A stretch of DNA of 8,978 bases from JALYXS01 sp051003795 (lineage in GTDB: Bacteria; Acidobacteriota; Terriglobia; Bryobacterales; Bryobacteraceae). This document shows, in pieces, positions 1 through 5,810 of this stretch. Where the stretch lies: assembly GCA_051003795.1 (NCBI GenBank), contig JBPCKZ010000125.1:1-8978 (forward strand), written 5' to 3'. The notes beneath the pieces are model-generated. The model was not told where the DNA came from and did no database searches. It was given only the letters and a program-made list of their open reading frames with translations. A program made the translations under genes and the position numbers. Positions within the stretch are counted from its first letter, which is position 1. Each line of letters opens with the position of its first letter.

Positions 1-2
1 GC

Positions 3-155
3 GATCGGACATCTGCGCTCTATCGCTGTCCAGATGAGACGATAGACATCTTCTACCGGCTGAATTGCACCAAGCGAGGTACCCACACGTTCAGAATACC
101 CGCCGATCAGGATCCCCACTTTTATGACATAGTAGTACTAGGGGTGCTACGATGA
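3..155 (+). CDS. Possible C-terminal end of an unidentified protein (partial at left edge)
   Basis: A frame open from the window edge runs 50 codons to a TGA at 153-155. Its translation ends in HFYDIVVLGVLR and includes two Cys and a mixed hydrophobic/charged composition that could be a real protein tail. I recognise no family. The other two forward frames close early (at about 35 and 45). An open stretch of this length can arise by chance at this GC content, so the call is weak. If real, its stop lies 28 bases before the PEP-CTERM gene start, and the two could be co-transcribed. Confidence 0.3.
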   Translation, partial: DRTSALYRCPDETIDIFYRLNCTKRGTHTFRIPADQDPHFYDIVVLGVLR

Positions 156-183
156 ATCCGGTCAGTTCGAGGGGGGGTTCAGC

Positions 184-882
184 GTGTTCTTAAGAGCTGG
201 CGTGGCGTTATTGCTTCTGGCGGCGATCATGCCTGTAACTGCTGGGGTGATTTCGAGTGGATATGTGCGGGGCAGCTACCGCCCGGACCTCGAAGGGCAA
301 ATTTCATTTCCCGGAACTTTTCAGTTTACGGGGAACGGTTTTAATTTCGGAGGGGATTTTGGCGCGGGTAATGCCGGCGGTTTCGTGTCATGCAATTTCA
401 TCCCGGCGTGCCCGACCGTCGATCCGCAGTTTCGGTTACTCGACGTTGGCTTCCCTGGTATTCTCGGTCTCTTCGACGGCTACGTCGTTTTGTCCGGACC
501 GCCGGTTCCCCTGGGCAATCTCTCTATCGGCTTGAATACGCTCAAGGCGACGTTCACCTTGTCGGGACAATTCGACCGGCCAGGGGCTTTCAACAACGGC
601 CCGAGTGTCCCGCTATACGCGCCCTACACACAGCCGCTGACTGGCTCGGGGCTGGCGTTTCTCACTCTCGACTATGAGATAAATCCAAACACGAAAGCCG
701 GATCCTACGTTCCCGTCAGCGTCGAATACGACTTCATCGCCGTGCCTGAGCCCTCGACGGTACTGTTGTCGCTGCTTGGCGCGGCTTGTCTGCCGGCCCT
801 AAGTTACGCTGGGCGAATCCGGTCGGCTGGCACCTCCACCTGGCTCAAGCCCTTGAATGAAAACAGTAGCTCCACCAGATAA
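184..882 (+). CDS. PEP-CTERM sorting domain-containing secreted protein
   Basis: This 232-aa protein is predicted to be exported and processed by an exosortase. It starts at GTG 184, preceded by a purine-rich SD (GAGGGGGGG, 169-177) at 6-base spacing. Residues 1-20 form a signal peptide with a hydrophobic core (ALLLLAAI) and a cleavage site near VTA-G. The body (about 21-186) is rich in Gly, Pro, Ser, Asn and Phe and poor in charge, as is usual for these surface proteins, and its function cannot be read. The sorting tag is clear: VPEPS at 187-191, a hydrophobic span at 192-208, then basic residues R211 and R213. The tag is followed by an unusual polar tail of about 19 residues; these proteins normally end soon after the basic cluster. 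That tail is encoded opposite the end of the 69-aa gene on the minus strand, so the reading may simply run into the neighbour. The role is unknown; cell-surface or matrix association is inferred from the family. Confidence 0.85.
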   Translation: MFLRAGVALLLLAAIMPVTAGVISSGYVRGSYRPDLEGQISFPGTFQFTGNGFNFGGDFGAGNAGGFVSCNFIPACPTVDPQFRLLDVGFPGILGLFDGYVVLSGPPVPLGNLSIGLNTLKATFTLSGQFDRPGAFNNGPSVPLYAPYTQPLTGSGLAFLTLDYEINPNTKAGSYVPVSVEYDFIAVPEPSTVLLSLLGAACLPALSYAGRIRSAGTSTWLKPLNENSSSTR

Positions 883-1013
883 ACGGCGGGATCATCCGAA
901 GTTTTCCTAACCACCGTTGCCAGCGCGTCGGTAACCGCCGCGCCGAACCCCACGCCGCCCACCATAAATCCCGCCAGATTCAGGCGCACCCGCCGACCGG
1001 CTTGAAATTCCAT
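804..1013 (-). CDS. Small conserved-looking protein coupled to the ammonia-lyase, unknown function
   Basis: A 69-aa reading frame starts at ATG 1013-1011, one base after the TGA of the ammonia-lyase (1017-1015), a spacing typical of translational coupling. The protein has a basic start (FQAGRRVRL), a Gly-rich stretch (GFMVGGVGFGAA) and a segment, TVVRKTSDDPAVYLVELLF, that looks like a small all-beta SH3/KOW-like fold; this fold guess is inference. Codons in the part free of overlap have strong G/C preference at third positions, as in the lyase. The 3' end overlaps the 3' end of the PEP-CTERM gene antisense over 804-882. Because it tightly follows the lyase it may be a regulator or accessory subunit of it, but nothing in the sequence proves that. 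The alternative is a chance open frame; coupling and codon choice argue against this. Confidence 0.6.
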   Translation of the reverse strand: MEFQAGRRVRLNLAGFMVGGVGFGAAVTDALATVVRKTSDDPAVYLVELLFSFKGLSQVEVPADRIRPA

Positions 1014-1014
1014 A

Positions 1015-2490
1015 TCAAATAGCCTCCGCGACCGCGGCCACTTCGTATTCCATCGCGCGGTCGCGATCGAGAAACGCCGCGTTCGCCCGCACCCGGTCGT
1101 ACGTCGACCGATTCCCTTGTCCCATGCGCGTCACCGTCCCGCGCAATTCCGCCGCCTGCGCCGCCGCGATCAACAGCATCGCCGTCAGATTCCGCACGCA
1201 CTCGAGCGCATCCATCGCCGTCACCGCCGAGTGCATTCCCAAGCTGACCACGTCCTGATTGTATTGCTCGGTCGGAATCGAATGGATGGAACTCGGCCCC
1301 GCCATCTGCCGCACGGCACAGGCGAGACTGGTCACGCTCAATTGCATTCCCTTAAAACCGGAATTCACGCCGGGATCGGGGACCAGGTTCGCGGTCAGGC
1401 CGTGGTTGAATTTATCGTCGACCAGAACCGCCATCAGCGCATTGCCCCAATTGGCCATGATTGCGAAATCGATTTTCCACGTATCGAGCAGCCGCGAGAT
1501 GTGGCCGCCGTAGAAGTTGCCGGCGCGATAGAGATCGCCGCTTTCGGGATCGATCAGCGGATTGTCGTTCGCCGAATTCATTTCCCGCTCGATCGTCGCG
1601 CGCGCAGCGTCGAGAGACTCCCAAACCGGCCCGAGCCCTTGAGGCGGGCAGCGCAATGAATAGCAGCTCTGACCGGAAGGATCGATCGGAAGCTGGGAAC
1701 CCGCGAGCAGTTCCCGCACGAACGCCGCCACCGCAATCTGGCCAGGATGCCCTTTCGCTTTCTGAACCCACGATGCATACGGCTCGGATGGAACCTCCAA
1801 CGCTTCGACGGCGAGGGCGATGGCCGAAAGCAGCGCGCGCAATACGCGGCCCGCGTCCAGCCAGGTCAACGCGGCGCACGCGGTCATCACGGTTGTGCCG
1901 TTGATTAGGGCCAAGCCTTCCTTCGGCGCAAATTTAATCGGCTTGAGACCCGCCGATTGCAGCGCTTCGAGAGCGGACATGCGCCGCCCCTCATACTCGG
2001 CTTCTCCCATTCCGAGCAATACGCGCGCGGCATAGGCCGAGGGCATCAAGTCTCCGCTCGCCCCGAGCGATCCGTAGCGCGGGACCACCGGCGTGATGCC
2101 CGCATTCAACATGCGCGCGAGAGCCTCCGCCAATTCGGGCCGCACGGCCGAAGTCCCGGTTGCGAAGGTGGCGAGCCGCAGCAGCATCGATCCCCGCACG
2201 ACATCGTTTGGAAGCGGCCGGCCGGTGCCGCAAGAGAGGTGGCGCATGATGTTGTGTTGCAGCAGTATGGACTGATCCGGCGCGAGCTCGAATTTGATAT
2301 TCCCGCCGACTCCCGTGTTGACGCCGTAGATCCGGTCGCCTTGAGCGAGCCGCCGCTCGAGGGCCCGCCGTCCTTGCGCGATTCGTTCGAGAGCCGCCGG
2401 CGCGAGATTTACGCCGCGTCCTTGCCGGCAGACCTGCTCGGCGTCCTCGATCGTCAGAGGAGACGATCCCAATTCCAGATTTTCAGCCAT
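1015..2490 (-). CDS. MIO-dependent aromatic amino acid ammonia-lyase (TAL/PAL-like, not a typical histidase)
   Basis: This 491-aa enzyme of the HAL/PAL/TAL family eliminates ammonia from an aromatic amino acid to give the trans-acrylate. The Ala-Ser-Gly triad that cyclises to the MIO cofactor is at 144-146 in GSLGASGDLMP. Other family landmarks are the catalytic Tyr55 in YGVNTGVGG, NGTT near 198, the carboxylate-binding Arg280 in YSLRC, and the NSANDNP block near 305-311. Two positions argue against histidine as substrate. The selectivity pair after QHNIMR is His84-Leu85, as in bacterial tyrosine ammonia-lyases, where histidases have Ser-His. In TEQYNQDVVSLG, Gln412 stands where histidases have a Glu. 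No other hut gene is in view. Tyrosine is the most likely substrate; phenylalanine or an aminomutase reaction remain possible. The start at 2490 has no clear SD; the stop of a resolvase scar lies just 6 bases upstream, which may allow re-initiation. A 69-aa gene follows in the same unit. Confidence 0.92.
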   Translation of the reverse strand: MAENLELGSSPLTIEDAEQVCRQGRGVNLAPAALERIAQGRRALERRLAQGDRIYGVNTGVGGNIKFELAPDQSILLQHNIMRHLSCGTGRPLPNDVVRGSMLLRLATFATGTSAVRPELAEALARMLNAGITPVVPRYGSLGASGDLMPSAYAARVLLGMGEAEYEGRRMSALEALQSAGLKPIKFAPKEGLALINGTTVMTACAALTWLDAGRVLRALLSAIALAVEALEVPSEPYASWVQKAKGHPGQIAVAAFVRELLAGSQLPIDPSGQSCYSLRCPPQGLGPVWESLDAARATIEREMNSANDNPLIDPESGDLYRAGNFYGGHISRLLDTWKIDFAIMANWGNALMAVLVDDKFNHGLTANLVPDPGVNSGFKGMQLSVTSLACAVRQMAGPSSIHSIPTEQYNQDVVSLGMHSAVTAMDALECVRNLTAMLLIAAAQAAELRGTVTRMGQGNRSTYDRVRANAAFLDRDRAMEYEVAAVAEAI

Positions 2491-2496
2491 ATGCTA

Positions 2497-2595
2497 TTAA
2501 TAAAAGACCTTATCGGCTCCGGCTGCGGTTAACGTCGCCACTTGCGCCGCAACACACTGGCCGTCGGTCGATACCCGCGCAGAGCCGTATTTCAT
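2497..2595 (-). pseudogene. Serine recombinase (resolvase/invertase) N-terminal remnant
   Basis: From ATG 2595 the minus strand encodes 32 residues, beginning MKYGSARVSTDGQ and ending in AAGADKVFY before a TAA at 2499-2497. This matches the start of Tn3/Pin-type serine resolvases, including the catalytic Ser of the ARVS motif. The rest of the catalytic domain and the DNA-binding domain (normally about 180-200 aa in all) are missing. The break falls almost exactly at the start of the ammonia-lyase gene, which reads in the same direction. At the usually aromatic fifth position there is Ser, suggesting decay. It is a non-functional scar of a transposon, plasmid or other mobile element. The frame is open further upstream to 2712, but that part shows no family resemblance. 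Confidence 0.75.
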
Positions 2596-2599
2596 GGCT

Positions 2600-2623
2600 T
2601 GCATTATGCATATATTATGCACA
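2600..2623. repeat. res-like inverted repeat, proximal to resolvase remnant
   Basis: An AT-rich imperfect palindrome with outer arms TGCAT and ATGCA and an inner inverted repeat TGCATA-TAT-TATGCA lies 4 bases upstream of the resolvase remnant's ATG. It ends in TGCACA on the plus strand, the same terminal motif as the second site at 2657-2682. Resolvases bind such paired half-sites upstream of their own gene, where they resolve cointegrates and repress their promoter. I infer a res subsite; the AT-rich core could also hold the old resolvase promoter. Confidence 0.45.
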
Positions 2624-2656
2624 GCGCAAGCCCAATGAGACCGGGCCTCTCGTTTT

Positions 2657-2682
2657 TGTGCATAAATCTTGATATGTGCACA
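2657..2682. repeat. Second res-like inverted repeat
   Basis: Arms TGTGCA (2657-2662) and TGCACA (2677-2682) are perfect inverted copies with a 14-base AT-rich spacer. They share the TGTGCATAA core with the site at 2600-2623, read on opposite strands. The size (26 bp) and placement upstream of the resolvase remnant fit a second res subsite. A role for the present neighbours, such as an operator for the HEPN gene, cannot be excluded. Confidence 0.4.
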
Positions 2683-2760
2683 GAAGAGCGACGGCAAGAC
2701 CGGGTATCTCATCGGCCAACGAATTCTAAATTGCTGTCGGTTTGCGATGATACGGAAGGA

Positions 2761-4044
2761 ATGTCGATCAGCACCGGTCTTCCCGTGCCCAGGAGGGCGA
2801 ATGAAACCATCAATTTGGGGGAGCAGCGGGGTCGTATGCGCATTGCGTCAAAGGAAGTCGATAACATCACCGTCTCCGTTTCGGTTCATATGCTTCCGCG
2901 CCCCCGCGTTTTCATAGAAGGGCGCGTCGCCGGTTCGTCTTTCAGCATTCTTACCGACCTCAAAGATCACGCTGATGCGGATTTCACCTTCCATGGGAAC
3001 AAGGCTAAAACCCCCATTGTCATCGCGCACGCGTCCGAGGGCGATGATTTTGCGTTTTCCGCGTGGCCACAAAAGGAAGTGATTGATTATGGGCAGAGAG
3101 AATCCGTCACATCCATTCAGGGCGCGATACTGAACTTTTATGCAGCTTATGAGATTGGCAACAGCGCGACTCGAAAGATCCTCTTGGAGGGCGAGACATG
3201 GGCCATTGGCTTCACACCTCAACCCGACATGGTTGCGATTGTAGACCAATTAAATAAAGAGGGAGGATACGGCGTTACTCACTTTTTCGAGATCAAGCGG
3301 ACGAATAGCGAAGCCATTACGGCCAGTTCGGCAGCCGACATCCTTGAAGCGCTGAAGCTATTCCTTTCGTTCGCTCGCGGTGCGAATTGTGGCCTTGGAC
3401 TCGTGAAAGGTTGTAGCGCAGCGAACACACCTTTATGGCAGCAGTGGGGCTTTTCCCAGACGAGCAGATGGAGCTCGACGGTCAACTGGTTCTTTTCCCC
3501 TCAGGGACAGTTTCTTCGGGGTGCATTTCCCGGTTTCATGCGCGAGTGGCAGAATGGCGGTCGGGAGCACATTCGATCTGCGATCGAGATGTACGCGGAG
3601 GCGAACCGAGATGAACCAGACGTCAAACCCTCATTGATGCTCGCGCAGTCAGCCCTGGAACTCCTGTCCTGGCTCTCGATGGTTCGGGGTTCCTGTCTCA
3701 GCGCCGACGGTTTTCGTGCGCTGCCCGCAGCGGACCACATTCGCCTTCTTCTCCACCAATGCCGCATACCGTCATTGATACCGCACACCCTCGCCGATCT
3801 CACTAGGGCTGCGGCCAGCCAAAAACTGGACGGGCCGGGCATGTTGACCGAAGTCCGCAATGCACTGGTACATCCCGGAAAATCGCGTAAGAACATGACG
3901 GCCAACGTCTACGTAGAGGCGTGGAGCCTTTCAATGTGGTATTTCGAACTGGCTATATTGCACCGATTCGGCTATGATGGCTCACATGTGAATCGCCTTC
4001 TTGACCCGCCTGCGCTTCAACAGGTACCTTGGCACGCTTCTTAA
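2761..4044 (+). CDS. HEPN-like domain protein of unknown function
   Basis: The frame is open from 2542, but its first part crosses the resolvase scar, so a downstream start is chosen. ATG 2761 gives 427 aa and ATG 2836 gives 402 aa; neither has an ideally spaced SD, and the start is uncertain. The N-terminal half (about 30-180) is rich in alternating hydrophobic residues and looks beta-structured (VSVSVHML, RVFIEGRVAG). The C-terminal third looks helical and resembles a HEPN domain: an ALELLSWLSMV helix, a LPAADHIRLLL helix, then RNALVHP with Arg366 and His371 in the R-x4-H pattern of HEPN ribonucleases, and a closing helix around SMWYFELAILHRFGY. HEPN proteins often act as RNA-cleaving toxins or defence effectors, but many are only structural. 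No signal peptide or membrane span is seen. No antitoxin partner (for example MNT-type) is present on either side. Base composition appears less GC-rich than the lyase, and the gene sits beside a mobile-element scar, consistent with an acquired gene. Confidence 0.7.
   Translation: MSISTGLPVPRRANETINLGEQRGRMRIASKEVDNITVSVSVHMLPRPRVFIEGRVAGSSFSILTDLKDHADADFTFHGNKAKTPIVIAHASEGDDFAFSAWPQKEVIDYGQRESVTSIQGAILNFYAAYEIGNSATRKILLEGETWAIGFTPQPDMVAIVDQLNKEGGYGVTHFFEIKRTNSEAITASSAADILEALKLFLSFARGANCGLGLVKGCSAANTPLWQQWGFSQTSRWSSTVNWFFSPQGQFLRGAFPGFMREWQNGGREHIRSAIEMYAEANRDEPDVKPSLMLAQSALELLSWLSMVRGSCLSADGFRALPAADHIRLLLHQCRIPSLIPHTLADLTRAAASQKLDGPGMLTEVRNALVHPGKSRKNMTANVYVEAWSLSMWYFELAILHRFGYDGSHVNRLLDPPALQQVPWHAS
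2791..2796 (+). promoter_or_regulatory. Perfect Shine-Dalgarno AGGAGG in front of an out-of-frame ATG
   Basis: AGGAGG lies 4 bases before ATG 2801, but that ATG is in another frame than the HEPN-like gene and gives only a 38-aa peptide ending at 2917. It is either a chance match, a small upstream/overlapping ORF that controls the larger gene, or a sign that the original N-terminus was in this frame and was broken by a frameshift before about 2840. Confidence 0.3.
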
Positions 4045-4098
4045 GCGATCCCTGTACGGACCAGGCCCGGCCGGCCCTAATTAAGGTAAATTAGAAGC

Positions 4099-5157
4099 AT
4101 GGGAAGATTGCCATGGGTAATCGGTTGGGGAGGTCTGATGTTGGCTGGCGCGTTGGCTCAAACGCCAAAGAAGCCGATCGCGACCGGTCCCGCCAACGGC
4201 GAGCGGGTTCCTCAGTTTGAAGCTCCCGATCAGAACGGCAAGGAGCATACTCTGCCATCGCTGATGGGTCCCAAAGGAGCGATCCTGGTCTTCTACCGAT
4301 CGGCGGACTGGTGACCCTTCTGCAAAGCCCAGCTCGTCGAGCTGGAACAAAATTATCCGGCAATTCAGAAACAGGGCATGGGACTTGCCGCCATCAGTTA
4401 TGACAGCGTTCCGGCACTGAAGAGTTTCTCCGAGCGGAAAGGAATTACGTTCCCGCTGCTGTCCGATCCGGATTCGAAGATCATCCGCACTTTCGGGATT
4501 CTGAACACCAGCGTCGACAAGAGCGCCGCCCAGTTCGGTATTCCGAACCCAGGTACGTATGTCGTGAATCCGAAGGGCGTCGTCATCGCCAAGTATTTCG
4601 AGGACGACTACAAGGAGCGGCAGACTGCATCGGCAATCCTGGTGAGGCAGTTCGGACTTCCGGCGCAAGCCGCCCATCGTACCGAGGAGACGAAACAGGC
4701 GACCGTGTCCACTTCGGCCAGCACCGGAACCGTCGCGACCGGTGAACATGTGGCGCTCGTCGTGGACATCGATCTAAAACCCGGAATGCATATTTACGCT
4801 CCCGGAGTGCAAGGCTATATCGCCGTCGATTGGCAACAACCGGATTCCGATGCCGCGAAATCGCTGCCTTTCACATATCCTGAGTCGAAAATGTTGCGCC
4901 TCGACGCGATCCAGGAGACTGTTCCCGTTTACAAGGGGAACGTAAGATTTGTGCGCGAAGTCGCGATCGGGAGCGATGCCAAGCTGAAGCCGCTGCTCGA
5001 TGCCAATGGCGGCTTCACCATTCAAGGATCGCTGAAATATCAGGCCTGCGACGACGTGAAATGTTATCTGCCCGTGACGGTCCCACTGAAGTGGACGTTG
5101 CATTATCAGCCGATGGATCGCCAGCGGGTTGCTCCCGAACTGCAGCGCAGGCCTTGA
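4099..5157 (+). CDS. Secreted redoxin/DsbD-alpha fusion selenoprotein, read through in-frame TGA
   Basis: Read as one 352-aa protein with selenocysteine at residue 72. Residues 1-20 form a signal peptide (hydrophobic GGLMLAGALA, cleavage before QTPKK). A peroxiredoxin-like/AhpC-TSA redoxin domain spans about 34-185. Its active site reads YRSADW-U-P-F-C (U72, C75), where relatives have Cys-Pro-Phe/Tyr-Cys in the same SADW context. A second domain at about 201-338 resembles the N-terminal alpha domain of DsbD, with the Cys pair C317 and C322 in YQACDDVKC. There is no DsbD membrane domain. The likely place of action is the periplasm, with U72/C75 doing thiol or peroxide redox chemistry and the C-terminal domain receiving or passing electrons; this pairing is inference. 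The start has only a weak SD (TAAGG, 4083-4086). The frame, residues and codon pattern continue unchanged across the TGA, and a SECIS-like hairpin follows it. A sequencing error or nonsense mutation of TGC to TGA is the alternative. Naive gene callers would give a 71-aa piece and a 259-aa piece from ATG 4378. Confidence 0.88.
4312..4314 (+). other. In-frame TGA, predicted selenocysteine codon (Sec72)
   Basis: This TGA occupies the first cysteine position of the redoxin active site, directly after the Trp codon and before Pro-Phe-Cys. In selenoproteins Sec replaces precisely this kind of catalytic Cys. A single-base Cys-to-stop mutation would hit this exact codon only by coincidence, and the hairpin just downstream would remain unexplained. 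Confidence 0.85.
4329..4345 (+). promoter_or_regulatory. Putative bacterial SECIS hairpin
   Basis: CCAGCTC (4329-4335) pairs perfectly with GAGCTGG (4339-4345) around the loop GTC (4336-4338). The first loop base is G, the feature required for SelB recognition, and it lies 21 bases after the TGA, inside the 16-37 base window known for bacterial SECIS elements. The hairpin is within the coding sequence (Pro-Phe-Cys-Lys-Ala-Gln-Leu-Val-Glu-Leu-Glu), so its bases also have to encode conserved residues. Confidence 0.8.
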
Positions 5158-5167
5158 TCCGGCGCGT

Positions 5168-5809
5168 TCACATCGGCAATCCGTTGTAGTCTCGAGCCAA
5201 CGGAAGAATCGCCTTCAGCACGTCTTCGGCGGGAACCGCGACCCCCATGCGAAACGGAAGCCGGCTGTCCTCCGAAACCGGAGTCAGCATGAGTCGGTTT
5301 GCAACCCGATTGCCCAGGAAATACATGCTAAACGCCGGGATGCGCACGGCGAAAGCGTCGGGCGAATTTGCGCCGCGATTGCGCGACAGGCCTTTCACGA
5401 TTTCCGCGTTGCCGAAGCTGGCCGTGGTAAAGCCGTTGTCCTTTTTGACCACGGTGACGGAAGACCGTATTTGGCCGTCGGCGGTGACCGGATAAATGAT
5501 TTCCGAACTGGGCGCAAGCAGAGCGTTGACATCCTGGCCCGCTTGGTAGCTTTTTAACCTGTCCAAGCCGATGTTGTAAATCGTCAATGGCGGAGCGAGA
5601 GCGGCTGTCTTCACTTCGCCTGGCGACGCGAAACCGAGTGTCTTATAATTTTGTTCGCTAACCAGCTTTCGCAAAGTTGCGAGTGCGTTGGTGGCGGCCT
5701 GTTGAGCGTCGCCAGTTGGCGGCTGCACGCCTCCTCCCCGTTGTTGCGCGCATCCCGACGCCAGCAGAACCGCGGCGGTAACGATTGGAATTGCGTAATG
5801 CGATCGCAT
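5168..5809 (-). CDS. Lipoprotein of unknown function, coupled to a C70-like protease
   Basis: This 213-aa protein has a lipoprotein signal: MRSHYAIPIVTAAVLLASGC with the lipobox Cys at residue 20, so it should be lipidated and anchored in the envelope. After a short Gln/Gly/Pro linker there is a helical stretch (about 34-58) and then a mixed domain to the C-terminus with no motif I recognise. Its ATG comes one base after the TAA of the upstream protease gene, with an SD GGGAGGT (5823-5817) inside that gene's end at 7-base spacing, so the two are co-translated. A role as inhibitor, partner or anchor of the protease is an inference from this pairing only. Its 3' end is 10 bases from the convergent end of the selenoprotein gene; no terminator hairpin with a T-run is visible between them. 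Confidence 0.8.
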   Translation of the reverse strand: MRSHYAIPIVTAAVLLASGCAQQRGGGVQPPTGDAQQAATNALATLRKLVSEQNYKTLGFASPGEVKTAALAPPLTIYNIGLDRLKSYQAGQDVNALLAPSSEIIYPVTADGQIRSSVTVVKKDNGFTTASFGNAEIVKGLSRNRGANSPDAFAVRIPAFSMYFLGNRVANRLMLTPVSEDSRLPFRMGVAVPAEDVLKAILPLARDYNGLPM

Positions 5810-5810
5810 C

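Noticed and set aside
1117..1659. Arg/His-rich plus-strand frame of 180 codons inside the ammonia-lyase gene
   Set aside because: Typical antisense shadow of a GC-rich gene, with no motif and no SD.
4045..4098. GC-rich palindromic stretch GGCCCGGCCGGCCC as a terminator of the HEPN gene
   Set aside because: It is self-complementary but lacks a following T-run and a clear stem-loop, so it cannot be supported as an intrinsic terminator.
4081..4749. 222-codon minus-strand frame opposite the selenoprotein
   Set aside because: It crosses the hairpin and redoxin active site antisense, lacks recognisable domains, and the plus strand codes a clear two-domain protein.
4378..5157. Separate gene starting at ATG 4378
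   Set aside because: This start lies inside the redoxin fold after its active site, has no SD, and would give a protein without signal peptide although the C-terminal domain is periplasmic in type.
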